Below the pieces are notes generated by a model. The model was given only the letters and a program-made list of their open reading frames with translations. It did not search any database and was not told the DNA's origin. A DNA stretch of 22,889 nt from Bacteroidales bacterium (lineage in GTDB: Bacteria; Bacteroidota; Bacteroidia; Bacteroidales; Muribaculaceae), in assembly GCA_019416285.1 (NCBI GenBank), contig DXXM01000045.1, forward strand, positions 1 through 22,889, in the 5' to 3' direction. The stretch's first letter is position 1, and the number at the start of each line of letters is the position of its first letter. Shown piece after piece: positions 1 to 7,178 of the stretch. The translations under genes and the position numbers were made by a program.

Positions 1-4
1 AGTG

Positions 5-36
5 CAAAGGTAGTCACTTTCTATATTCCCTCCAAA
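5..36 (-). promoter_or_regulatory. Bacteroidota-type promoter for a leftward gene outside the window
   Basis: Read on the minus strand, a TACCTTTG element (5-12) is preceded by TTTG (33-36) with a 20-bp spacer. This fits the Bacteroidota primary-sigma consensus (TTTG, 19-21 bp, TAnnTTTG). The transcript would leave the window to the left, so its gene is not visible. The promoter is divergent from the amidase gene at 237. Confidence 0.6.
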
Positions 37-140
37 TATTTCAGAGCGTTTTAACTGAAATTTAACAGTTAAAGCTAATTTTGAGCCCTTCACTAGCATT
101 TTGTTAACATTTAAAGCCAATACAACCAGTTTTTAGGAAG

Positions 141-151
141 TATATATTTTG
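141..151 (+). promoter_or_regulatory. Weak candidate -7 element before the DUF1460 gene
   Basis: An AT run ending in TTTTGCC lies about 85 bases before the start of the amidase gene. It resembles TAnnTTTG, but the TA is one base too far from TTTG and no TTTG is seen in the -33 position. Nothing better is visible in 37-236, so this is only a candidate. Confidence 0.3.
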
Positions 152-236
152 CCATGCCAGGAGATTTGATTAATTTTGAAAACAGAAAATACAAGCCATC
201 CTCCACTCCAACCAATCATAAAAAAAGCGAATAATA

Positions 237-1112
237 ATGAAAAGATTTACCACCTTATTATATATAGCAGTCATTTCTTTCGGCTTTTTCAGCGCGAAAG
301 CGACATCCCCGACAGAGGTAAGATGGCACAATGAAGCCATGGATACCACCCGAATTACAAAAATTCTCATCCAGGCGACGGATTTGTGCACGAATAATCC
401 GAATGAGCTTATGGAATTTATCGGGCGACAATTCATCGGTACCACATATAAGAGCGGAACTCTCGAAGGTACGCCGGAGATGCTGACCGTCAATCTCGAC
501 GAACTCGACTGCACGACATTCGTGGAAACCGTGACGGCAATGTCACTGGCTGTGGAAGAGGGAAAGAATTCATGGCAGGATTTCGTCAGTTCGCTCCTGA
601 ACCTACGCTACCGCCAGGGTGAACCCGACGGCTATGCCTCGCGCATACACTATTTCAGCGACTGGATTGTCACCAACACCCACCGCGGATATATCCGCGA
701 GATGACCGACAGGATACCCAACTCGGATTCCAACATCAAGACTCTCGACTATATGTCGCACAACCGCAGCTCATATCCGGCCCTGGCAGACGAGGGAGAG
801 TTTTCCCGCATAAAGGATATGGAGGTGGGTTACCGCTCACACCGCTATCCCTATATAAAATCCGCACGCATTTCATCAAAACCCGTAATCAGCGCGCTCA
901 AGGCAGGCGACATCATAGCACTGACCACCAAGACCGACGGTCTTGACATAAGCCATGTGGGTCTGCTTGTCATTGAGAAGGACGGTCCGCATCTCCTCCA
1001 CGCGTCATCAAAAGAGGGGAAGGTCGTCATAGACAAACTTCCCCTCACAGAGTATATGCGTAAAGCCCACAATCTGACCGGAATCAGAGTAATCAGGCTT
1101 ATTCAGCAATAA
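237..1112 (+). CDS. Secreted DUF1460 family protein (NlpC/P60-like N-acetylmuramoyl-L-alanine amidase)
   Basis: The 291-residue product begins with a signal-peptide-like stretch (a basic MKR, a hydrophobic core to about residue 19, then Ala/Lys) and should act in the periplasm. The body matches DUF1460, a cysteine-peptidase-like family related to NlpC/P60 for which amidase activity on cell-wall peptides is proposed. The expected nucleophile is Cys92 in LDCTTFVET. The general-base histidine is His240 in DISHVGLLV, followed by a beta-strand-rich end. Length is normal for the family. The ATG at 237 directly precedes the signal peptide, and no Shine-Dalgarno sequence is seen, as usual in Bacteroidota. 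It stands alone and converges on the sigma-54 activator gene with a 37-bp gap. Family assignment is firm; the exact substrate (murein peptide recycling or other) is inferred. Confidence 0.85.
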   Translation: MKRFTTLLYIAVISFGFFSAKATSPTEVRWHNEAMDTTRITKILIQATDLCTNNPNELMEFIGRQFIGTTYKSGTLEGTPEMLTVNLDELDCTTFVETVTAMSLAVEEGKNSWQDFVSSLLNLRYRQGEPDGYASRIHYFSDWIVTNTHRGYIREMTDRIPNSDSNIKTLDYMSHNRSSYPALADEGEFSRIKDMEVGYRSHRYPYIKSARISSKPVISALKAGDIIALTTKTDGLDISHVGLLVIEKDGPHLLHASSKEGKVVIDKLPLTEYMRKAHNLTGIRVIRLIQQ

Positions 1113-1149
1113 TTGAGATCTCACGGTAGCCTTACCGCGGCAGGTGCGC

Positions 1150-2427
1150 TCAGAGATCGATACCGTATTCCTTAATCTTACGATACAGAGTCCGCTCGGA
1201 AATATTCAATTCCTTAGCGGCTTCTTTTCGTTTACCCCCGTTGCGTTCAAGCGCCCGGCGGATAGTATCGCGTTCCGTATCCTCAAGAGTGACAGGAGTG
1301 GTCACAGCCACGGTGTCAACCGGCTCGACCGCCCTTGCCGCTTTCGGCACGGGCGGAAACGCCGAAGAGAATGGTTCGAACTTGACCAGCGACTGCACGG
1401 AGGCGTCACCCTCCGTCCGGGCCGCGCTCACATCCTCGACCGACTGGAATCCGACAGACTGAATGGCGTGTGGCGAGGAGACAAGCTCGTCAATGCGGGC
1501 ATTAAGCGACTCAATCTGACGCTGCATGCGCAGAATCATACCGAAGAGGGCATCGCGCTCGGCCGAATAATCGTGACCGCTCTCGTCATGATGCGACGGA
1601 ACCGGAGAATAGTTGAACGAACCGGCCGGAAGAAAAGTCGAGACAGTTTCGGCATCAAGCTCCTTCCCGGATTCGAAAAGCGCCATCTGCTCGACAATAT
1701 TTTTCAGCTGACGCACGTTTCCAGGCCAGCGGTAACGCAAAATCATCTGACGCGCGGAGTCATCGAATGAAATGACAGGCATCGAATAGCACTCGGCGAA
1801 ATCGGCCGCGAATTTTCGCGCAAGCAGCGAGATGTCATTGCCGCGCTCACGGAGAGGGGGAATATGAATGGTGACAGTCGACAGACGGTAATACAAATCC
1901 TCGCGGAAACGCCCCTCGGCCACAGCCTTCGCCATGTCGACATTGGTCGCCGCGACGATTCTGACGTTTGACTTCTGAACCGTGGATGAACCCACCTTTA
2001 TAAACTCACCGCTTTCGAGCACACGCAGAAGGCGCGCCTGAGTGGTGAGAGGGAGTTCGGCCACTTCATCGAGAAATATCGTGCCGCCGTCAGCCTCCTC
2101 GAAATATCCCTTGCGCGATGACACGGCGCCGGTGAAGGAACCCTTCTCGTGACCGAAAAGCTCCGAGTCAATTGTACCCTCGGGGATGGCGCCACAGTTG
2201 ACGGCAATATATTTCGCATGTTTGCGCGGCGAGAAACCGTGGATGATTTTCGGAAAAAACTCCTTGCCCGTACCGCTCTCTCCAGTCACGAGCACCGAGA
2301 GGTCAATCGGAGCGACCTGAATGGCGCGCGAGATTGCAGCGATAAGTCCGGGCGCGTTTCCGACTATCCCGTAGCGCTGCTTGGCCTGGGTGATTTCCGC
2401 CGGAAGTTCCTGAATATTGAGCTGCAT
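1150..2427 (-). CDS. Sigma-54-dependent transcriptional activator without receiver domain
   Basis: The 425-residue protein is an AAA+ enhancer-binding protein that would remodel RNA polymerase-sigma54. The AAA+ domain starts almost at the N-terminus. Walker A is GESGTGKE (49-56), the sigma-54 contact loop is GSFTGA (96-101, Ser in place of the usual Ala), Walker B is GGTIFLDE (114-121), and an arginine-finger region REDLYYRL lies near 175-182. A Fis-type helix-turn-helix occupies about residues 385-425. A linker of about 120 residues, rich in Ser and Val, separates the two. There is no receiver, GAF or PAS domain, so control must come from its own level or a partner protein. It starts 12 bp after the stop of the acyltransferase gene, so the two are probably one transcript. 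No convincing -24/-12 (GG-N10-GC type) target promoter was found by eye in this window. Confidence 0.93.
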   Translation of the reverse strand: MQLNIQELPAEITQAKQRYGIVGNAPGLIAAISRAIQVAPIDLSVLVTGESGTGKEFFPKIIHGFSPRKHAKYIAVNCGAIPEGTIDSELFGHEKGSFTGAVSSRKGYFEEADGGTIFLDEVAELPLTTQARLLRVLESGEFIKVGSSTVQKSNVRIVAATNVDMAKAVAEGRFREDLYYRLSTVTIHIPPLRERGNDISLLARKFAADFAECYSMPVISFDDSARQMILRYRWPGNVRQLKNIVEQMALFESGKELDAETVSTFLPAGSFNYSPVPSHHDESGHDYSAERDALFGMILRMQRQIESLNARIDELVSSPHAIQSVGFQSVEDVSAARTEGDASVQSLVKFEPFSSAFPPVPKAARAVEPVDTVAVTTPVTLEDTERDTIRRALERNGGKRKEAAKELNISERTLYRKIKEYGIDL

Positions 2428-2439
2428 TGTGGTATGGGG

Positions 2440-3288
2440 TTACTTTATTGACTGTAGTGAATATGTCCGCTCGCGGAGGAAAGCGCCAAGCTCCTCGATA
2501 GAGCCGGAGTGAGCCTTGATTTCATCCACCGTAATCGGGTCGCCGATTGAGATGTGGAGCGTGTCGTTCTTGCGGCGGAACACCTCGGCGGGCAGGCGCA
2601 GAGTGCGCAACTGCCAGCTCACTATGCCGAGGAAACGGAACCACCAGCTATTGTAGCCGTGGAAAAAGATAGGAATCACCGGCACCTTCAGCTGCTGGAT
2701 AAGGCGTATGATAGACTCGCGCCACTCGCGGTCCTCAAACTTCAGATGACGGTTGTAGTTACCCACGGCACCGGCAGGGAAGAAACCTATCGGCTCCCCC
2801 TTGCGCACCTGCATGATGGCCTCCTTGATGCCCTTCATCGACACAGCTTTTTTGGCGGGGTCGTCGCTCGCGGTCTGGTCGACTGCTATGAAGTTGGGAC
2901 GCATCGCCACGATGTAGTTGAGAATCATGTTGACCATGACCTTGAACTGCGGACGGCGGCTGCCGATGATGTCGATAAGCGTAATGCCGTCGAGCGCACC
3001 GAATGGGTGATTGCTGATGGTGATGAAGGCGCCTTCTGGCAGATTGTCGAGCACCTTTTCATTGTCGATTCTCAACTTGATATTCAGGTCATTCAGAAGC
3101 CCGCGGCAGAACTGCGGACCGGGAGTGTCGAAATTATGGTCGTGAATCCAGTTCACCTTATCGATGTCGAGCAGCTTCATAAACCACTCGACAAGACGAC
3201 GCTTGCCCTTGAAAAAGGGCGCCATCTTCACAATATCGTCATAGTCAAGCACAGTACGCTTGACCTCTGTATTTTCAGATTTTTCCAT
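2440..3288 (-). CDS. PlsC-like lysophospholipid acyltransferase family protein
   Basis: The 282-residue protein resembles the glycerol-3-phosphate/lysophosphatidate acyltransferase superfamily, which moves acyl chains onto lipid hydroxyls at the inner membrane. The catalytic block is NHPFGALDG, with His94 and Asp100. The spacing is HX5D rather than the classic HX4D, a form seen in hemolysin/OlsA-like Bacteroidota proteins. The substrate-binding block appears as FFPAGAVG (169-176) in place of FPEGTRS. An N-terminal extension of about 75 residues precedes the core, and no obvious transmembrane helix is seen. It could act in phosphatidic acid synthesis or as the O-acyltransferase step of amino-acid lipids (GlsA/OlsA type); no N-acyltransferase partner is present in the window to settle this. 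It leads the transcript that includes the sigma-54 activator. Confidence 0.8.
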   Translation of the reverse strand: MEKSENTEVKRTVLDYDDIVKMAPFFKGKRRLVEWFMKLLDIDKVNWIHDHNFDTPGPQFCRGLLNDLNIKLRIDNEKVLDNLPEGAFITISNHPFGALDGITLIDIIGSRRPQFKVMVNMILNYIVAMRPNFIAVDQTASDDPAKKAVSMKGIKEAIMQVRKGEPIGFFPAGAVGNYNRHLKFEDREWRESIIRLIQQLKVPVIPIFFHGYNSWWFRFLGIVSWQLRTLRLPAEVFRRKNDTLHISIGDPITVDEIKAHSGSIEELGAFLRERTYSLQSIK

Positions 3289-3519
3289 ATATTTATAACA
3301 ACTTTAGCCTGCAAATTTAAGAAAAATGTAAGAATCTGCGGTCATTTTGTGGAATATATGCCCAAAATGGAAACATAAAACGCCATTTATGAGCCTCATT
3401 TTGTAAAATTAACAATTAAAAAAGCGCACAAAATATATGTAAATGTGAAAAAATATCTAACTTTGCACACTGCAAAACGAACATTTAGTTATAACTTAAC
3501 CGCGGAAGCAGTTATTGAT
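3289..3519. other. Divergent intergenic region between the acyltransferase and spt genes
   Basis: This AT-rich, 231-bp region carries promoters in both directions. On the minus strand a TAAATTTGC element (3311-3319) lies 23 bp before the acyltransferase start, without a clear TTTG partner. On the plus strand the spt element lies at 3458-3466. No other gene is seen. Confidence 0.6.
3458..3466 (+). promoter_or_regulatory. -7 promoter element of spt (decides the start codon)
   Basis: TAACTTTGC matches the Bacteroidota TAnnTTTG element exactly. No TTTG is visible 19-21 bp upstream, so the -33 part is weak. Transcription from here would begin near 3472. That is downstream of the GTG at 3445 and leaves a leader of about 50 nt before the ATG at 3520, so the upstream in-frame start cannot be used from this promoter. 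Confidence 0.7.
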
Positions 3520-4710
3520 ATGAATTTACTACAGAAGAAATTAGCCAAATACACCGCCCCTCAGGAAGCTAAGGCGGCCGGTGTCTACCCTTATTTCCGC
3601 GCAATATCCAGCGAGCAAGACCCCGAGGTCATCATCAATGGCAAGAAAGTGCTGATGTTTGGTTCAAACTGCTACACCGGCCTTGTCAATGACCCCAGAA
3701 TCAAGGAAGCCGCCATTGAAGCCACACGCAAATACGGCACAGGATGTGCCGGTTCACCCTTCCTCAATGGAACTCTCGACCTCCACAAGCAACTTGAAGC
3801 AAAACTTGCCGAATATATGGGCAAAGAGGATGTCATGGTCTATTCGACCGGCTTCGGTGTGAACCTCGGTGTGGTATCGAGCCTCACAGGACGCGAGGAC
3901 TACATCCTCTGGGATGAGCAGGACCACGCATCCATAATCGAAGGACGCCGTCTTTCGTTCAGCCAGCAGCTCAAATATAAGCACAACGACATGGAGTCAC
4001 TCGAAAAACAGCTCCAGAAGTGCGAACCGGACAAAGTGAAACTCATTGTCAGCGACAGTGTGTTCTCCATGGAGGGCGATGTCGCCAACATCCCCGAAAT
4101 GGTGAAACTTGCCAAGAAATACGACGCAAGCATCATGATCGATGAAGCCCACGGCATCGGAGTGTTCGGTGAAGGCGGACGCGGTGTCTGCCACCACTAC
4201 GGTGTGGCCGACGATGTTGACCTTATCATGGGCACATTCTCAAAATCATTCTCGTCACTTGGCGGGTTCATTGCGACTAACAAAGAAGTCACAAACTTTC
4301 TCCGTCATCATTCCCGCTCCTACATCTTCACCGCAAGCATCACTCCGGCGTCAACTGCAGCTGCGCTCAAGGCTCTTGAAATCATGCAGACCGAGCCCGA
4401 GCGTCAGGCAAATCTCTGGAAACTCACCAACCACGCTCTTGACGGATTCCGCTCGCTCGGATTTGAAATCGGCCATACTTCCACACCGATTATTCCCCTC
4501 TTCATTCGCGACGACTTCAAGACTTTTGCAATTACGCGTGACCTTCTCGACGAAGGAATATTCGTCAATCCGGTAGTTTCCCCCGCAGTCGCTCCGACCG
4601 ACACCCTGATACGCTTCTCCCTCATGGCCACACACACCATGGAGCAGGTCGACCGCGCGCTCGAAACGATTGCCAGAGTATTCCGCAAATACGATCTCAT
4701 TCCCGCCTGA
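3520..4710 (+). CDS. spt: Serine palmitoyltransferase (alpha-oxoamine synthase family)
   Basis: The 396-residue, PLP-dependent enzyme condenses L-serine with a fatty acyl-CoA or acyl-ACP to 3-ketosphinganine, the first step of sphingolipid synthesis. The sequence is of the Bacteroides Spt type (for example VYPYFR, LMFGSN.YTGL, FLNGTLDLH, SFSQQLKYKHND). PLP-site residues are in place: His136 stacking on the ring, Asp208 and His211 (IDEAHGIG), and Lys242 for the Schiff base (GTFSKSFSSLGGF). A related activity, 2-amino-3-ketobutyrate CoA ligase, is less likely given these signatures. The frame stays open upstream to a GTG at 3445, but the -7 element at 3458-3466 and family alignment both favour the ATG at 3520. 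The gene is monocistronic and ends at a strong terminator. The partner genes for ceramide synthesis are not in the window. Confidence 0.93.
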   Translation: MNLLQKKLAKYTAPQEAKAAGVYPYFRAISSEQDPEVIINGKKVLMFGSNCYTGLVNDPRIKEAAIEATRKYGTGCAGSPFLNGTLDLHKQLEAKLAEYMGKEDVMVYSTGFGVNLGVVSSLTGREDYILWDEQDHASIIEGRRLSFSQQLKYKHNDMESLEKQLQKCEPDKVKLIVSDSVFSMEGDVANIPEMVKLAKKYDASIMIDEAHGIGVFGEGGRGVCHHYGVADDVDLIMGTFSKSFSSLGGFIATNKEVTNFLRHHSRSYIFTASITPASTAAALKALEIMQTEPERQANLWKLTNHALDGFRSLGFEIGHTSTPIIPLFIRDDFKTFAITRDLLDEGIFVNPVVSPAVAPTDTLIRFSLMATHTMEQVDRALETIARVFRKYDLIPA

Positions 4711-4727
4711 CCCAAAGATATCACCTC

Positions 4728-4890
4728 ATAAAAAGCGCGGCGCTTTCCTCAATGGAAAAGCGCCGCGAGCTTTTTTATGATTGCCATTTAATAAAAAATA
4801 AGTGAATCATAGACAATCCAAATATCCATAAACAAAATCAATTAGATCAAGAAAAGGCCGGAGTATAGGGATGCGAATATTGCTATTCGC
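4728..4890 (-). ncRNA. Candidate small RNA of about 160 nt, antisense side of the spt-yitT gap
   Basis: A full consensus promoter on the minus strand (4894-4924) points away from any gene. Three bases after its -7 element the transcript would open with a perfect 7-bp hairpin closed by a GNRA loop, GCGAATA-GCAA-TATTCGC (4873-4890). An AT-rich, apparently single-stranded stretch of about 95 nt follows, then the GC-rich terminator stem with a U-tract (4731-4776). Promoter, 5' hairpin, linker and terminator together are the layout of an independent bacterial sRNA. The only ATG-led frame inside encodes 13 residues and has no ribosome-binding context. It does not resemble tmRNA, 6S or SRP RNA. Alternatively it is a processed 3' UTR of yitT. 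Transcription is not proven. Confidence 0.5.
4731..4776. terminator. Bidirectional rho-independent terminator after spt
   Basis: A GC-rich stem, CGCGGCGCTTTCC (4736-4748), pairs with GGAAAAGCGCCGCG (4754-4767) with a single bulged A and a 5-nt loop. It is flanked by AAAAGC on the left and GCTTTTTT on the right. The T-tract on the plus strand ends spt. The mirrored CTTTTT on the minus strand would end any transcript arriving from yitT or from the promoter at 4894-4924. Confidence 0.9.
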
Positions 4891-4893
4891 CGA

Positions 4894-4924
4894 CAAAGAT
4901 ACAACTTTTTCACAAACAGACAAA
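4894..4924 (-). promoter_or_regulatory. Consensus promoter of the candidate small RNA
   Basis: On the minus strand TTTG (4921-4924), a 19-bp spacer and TATCTTTG (4894-4901) fit the Bacteroidota primary-sigma consensus fully. The site lies 61 bp beyond the yitT stop and points toward the 3' end of spt, where no protein gene begins. Confidence 0.7.
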
Positions 4925-4984
4925 AATTTTAACAAATCATTCCCCGACCGCTATGGCAGGGTCGCCCTGAACCGGCCCACCGGC

Positions 4985-5941
4985 TCAGGCTTTGGCGCCA
5001 GTGGTCGACGTATGTTGCGCATAATCCGCCTCCTCGCCGAGCTTCTTGCTCAGTTCGTGGTCTGCTTTCAGTTTCAGCGGGTCGAATCCCTGGCCATACA
5101 CACCGTTTACATTTGCCTGCGTTATGAAAGCGTTGGGGTCCACATCCTTCACGATACGGAAAATAGTCACCGACTCTATCTTGCGACACACCACAAGGAG
5201 CAGCTTTATAGGCTGTTTCGTATACCAGCCCATACCGTCGATGACAGTCACACCGCGACGGCCATACTTGTTGACCGCTGTGGCAATCTTCTCCCAATGC
5301 TTGGAGATAATGATGAACTGCACCGCCTGACGGTTGGTGTTTATCATCAGGTCCACCATATAAGTCAGCACAAACAAGACTATGAAGCCATATACCACCG
5401 TAGTTATATTATGAAAGAAAAGGTAGCTCGACGAGATGATGGCGAAGTCCACATAGAGCATCGTGCGTCCCACCGTCACATTGGTTTTCTTCGCCACGAT
5501 AGCCGCCACGATATCCGTGCCGCCGGTGCTACCGTTGTGGATGAACACTATTCCGAGGGCCAGGCCAGAGAGCACGGCACCGATGCAGACACACATGAAC
5601 GGCTGGTCAGGGACAAGCGGCCCGTCGAAAAGCGGTGGCATGAAGGTGACAACAATCGAGATTGCCGTGGCGCCGTAGAGAGTCTTATATACAAAGGTAC
5701 GTCCCACAATCTTCCACGCCACCGCAAGTAGCGCGAGGTTGATGGCATACTGCGTGATACCTATCGAGTAGGGATTGCCTGTCAGGAAGTAGACGATGGT
5801 ACTCAGACCGGTCACACCGCCGATCACCACCTTCTCCGGCAGGATAAACGCCGAGAAGCCGAAACCATAGATAAGAGTCGCAAGCGTGATCATAAGGTAG
5901 TCACGGCTCGACATCCAGAGCTTTTTTCTTGAAAAAGTCAT
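4985..5941 (-). CDS. YitT family membrane protein (DUF161 plus DUF2179)
   Basis: The 318-residue protein has an N-terminal membrane region of about 200 residues with roughly five or six hydrophobic helices (for example 14-36, 52-72, 84-104, 116-136, 155-175, 176-200). It carries the family signatures ILPEKVVIGGVTGLS and HNGSTGGTDIVA. The C-terminal soluble part (about 210-300) matches DUF2179, ending near a TQANVNGVYGQGFD stretch typical of the family. YitT proteins are widespread inner-membrane proteins whose substrate is not established, so none is assigned. Length is about 30 residues above the usual because of a hydrophilic tail. It is preceded by a good promoter (5970-6001), is divergent from the rplM operon, and has no partner gene next to it. 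Confidence 0.9.
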   Translation of the reverse strand: MTFSRKKLWMSSRDYLMITLATLIYGFGFSAFILPEKVVIGGVTGLSTIVYFLTGNPYSIGITQYAINLALLAVAWKIVGRTFVYKTLYGATAISIVVTFMPPLFDGPLVPDQPFMCVCIGAVLSGLALGIVFIHNGSTGGTDIVAAIVAKKTNVTVGRTMLYVDFAIISSSYLFFHNITTVVYGFIVLFVLTYMVDLMINTNRQAVQFIIISKHWEKIATAVNKYGRRGVTVIDGMGWYTKQPIKLLLVVCRKIESVTIFRIVKDVDPNAFITQANVNGVYGQGFDPLKLKADHELSKKLGEEADYAQHTSTTGAKA

Positions 5942-5969
5942 ATATTTGAACTGTTGAATGTTTTCGACG

Positions 5970-6001
5970 CAAATTTATATTTTTTAATAATCACCTCCAA
6001 A
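5970..6001 (-). promoter_or_regulatory. Promoter of the yitT-family gene
   Basis: On the minus strand TTTG (5998-6001), a 20-bp spacer and TAAATTTG (5970-5977) match the Bacteroidota consensus. The leader would be about 20-25 nt long, ending at the ATG at 5941. Confidence 0.75.
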
Positions 6002-6163
6002 CGTCCTCCGCGATTCCGCGCGCACTCACCGTCGCCGCCGCGCGACATACGCTGACAAATCTGTAGCAAAAAGCCGGGTTTAGTGACGATTCTTAGCGTC
6101 ACGGGCACTGATGATTCGCAAAAATGAACAAAGGACCGCAATTGTTAAAGATTCATAAAACAT

Positions 6164-6196
6164 TTTTACCAATCTCCAAAAAATCACTACCTTTGC
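6164..6196 (+). promoter_or_regulatory. Promoter of the rplM-rpsI-rpsB-tsf operon
   Basis: TACCTTTGC (6188-6196) is an exact -7 element. The -33 position, 20 bp upstream, is TTTT (6164-6167) rather than TTTG. Transcription should begin near 6203 and give a leader of about 100 nt. Confidence 0.7.
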
Positions 6197-6202
6197 AGAC
6201 CG

Positions 6203-6304
6203 ATTATGTCCAATTAATAAATCCGACTTATTCCGGCCGAAGCTTTTGGCCAAGTCAGGCCGTGAGGACGTCAAAAGTAATTTTCTATTAATTAAACATT
6301 TAAC
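6203..6304 (+). promoter_or_regulatory. Possible structured leader of rplM
   Basis: Within the roughly 100-nt leader CTTTTG (6243-6248) can pair with CAAAAG (6272-6277) around an inner GCC/GGC pairing (6249-6251 with 6258-6260). A further GGCC at 6235-6238 could compete for the same strands. L13 represses its own operon in E. coli, and L13 leaders are known in Firmicutes, so autoregulation is plausible. No match to a known leader class could be tested. Confidence 0.35.
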
Positions 6305-6784
6305 GTGGATACTTTAAGTTACAAGACCATTACCCCCAACGCTGAGAGCGTTGAACACAACTGGGTCGTTATCGACGCCACCGATCAGGTGCTCGGTCGC
6401 CTCTGCGCAAAAGTCGCCCTGATTCTCCGTGGTAAAAACAAGCCCACCTACTCACCCAACATCGAGTGTGGCGACAACGTAATCATCATCAACGCCGACA
6501 AAGTCCGTCTCACCGGCAAAAAGTGGACTGACCGCGAATATCTTTCTTACACCGGCTATCCCGGCGGCCAGCGCGTGGCTACCCCCGAGATCATGATGAA
6601 GAAATCTCTCAACAAACACATCAAGCCCGGCTATCACCCCCTCTTCACCAAGGTTGTCAAGGGTATGCTCCCCAAAAACCGTCTTGGCCGCGCCATCATC
6701 GAAAACATGCACGTGTACAATGGTCCCAACCATCCCCACGAAGCACAGAATCCTGTAGTTATTGACATCAACAAAATTAAATAA
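6305..6784 (+). CDS. rplM: 50S ribosomal protein L13 (uL13), GTG start
   Basis: The 159-residue protein is L13, an early-assembly protein of the large subunit that binds 23S rRNA. Clear family blocks are VVIDATDQVLGRLCAKVA, the GDNVIIINADKVRLTGKKW strand, YLSYTGYPGG, and VVKGMLPKNRLGR. The start is GTG at 6305: Bacteroides L13 proteins begin with the same MDTLSYKT, so the rare start codon is well supported. It is the first gene of an operon with rpsI 7 bp downstream, the classic L13-S9 pairing, and is preceded by a leader that may mediate feedback control. Confidence 0.98.
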   Translation: MDTLSYKTITPNAESVEHNWVVIDATDQVLGRLCAKVALILRGKNKPTYSPNIECGDNVIIINADKVRLTGKKWTDREYLSYTGYPGGQRVATPEIMMKKSLNKHIKPGYHPLFTKVVKGMLPKNRLGRAIIENMHVYNGPNHPHEAQNPVVIDINKIK

Positions 6785-6791
6785 TTGAAGA

Positions 6792-7178
6792 ATGGAATCA
6801 GTTAATGCAGTTGGCCGCCGTAAAGCAGCCGTAGCTCGCGTGATCGTCAAAGAAGGAAACGGTCAGATCACAGTAAACAAGCGCCCCCTCGATGTTTACT
6901 TCCCCTCTTCCATCCTTCAGTACATCGTTAAGCAGCCCCTGAGCACTCTCGAAGCGACCGAGAAGTATGACATCAAGGTCAACCTCAACGGCGGCGGCTA
7001 CAAGGGCCAGGCTGAGGCTCTCCGTCTCGCCATCGCCCGCGCTCTCGTTAAAATCAACCCCGAGGACAAGCACGCACTCCGCGTCGAAGGCTTCATGACC
7101 CGTGACCCGCGCGTCGTTGAACGCAAAAAGCCCGGTCGTCCCAAAGCACGCAAGCGCTTCCAGTTCTCAAAGCGTTAA
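6792..7178 (+). CDS. rpsI: 30S ribosomal protein S9 (uS9)
   Basis: The 128-residue protein is S9, whose C-terminal tail reaches the P-site tRNA anticodon loop. It shows the family opening NAVGRRKAAVARV, the central GGGYKGQAEALRLAIARAL block and the conserved basic tail ending KRFQFSKR. Length is normal. It follows rplM by 7 bp and shares its promoter. No terminator follows; a 172-nt spacer leads into rpsB. Confidence 0.98.
   Translation: MESVNAVGRRKAAVARVIVKEGNGQITVNKRPLDVYFPSSILQYIVKQPLSTLEATEKYDIKVNLNGGGYKGQAEALRLAIARALVKINPEDKHALRVEGFMTRDPRVVERKKPGRPKARKRFQFSKR

Larger units (their letters stand above)
5942..6304. other. Divergent intergenic region yitT / rplM
   Basis: This 363-bp stretch holds the yitT promoter, a GC-rich middle part (about 6000-6060) with no recognisable gene, a small hairpin GTGACG/CGTCAC (6083-6102), the rplM promoter and the rplM leader. 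Short frames here have no family features. Confidence 0.5.

Noticed and set aside
1113..1149. A terminator between the amidase and sigma-54 activator genes
   Set aside because: The small CGGTA/TACCG stem and the TGAGATCTCA palindrome lack a T-tract and are too weak to call.
4927..4985. A terminator directly after yitT formed by CAGGG/CCCTG
   Set aside because: The 5-bp stem has no T-tract at the right distance. Read-through to the bidirectional terminator at 4731-4776 is as likely.
4871..5731. A 286-residue plus-strand frame opposite yitT
   Set aside because: It is antisense to a clear membrane protein gene, is rich in His and Arg in a shadow-like way, and shows no recognisable domain.
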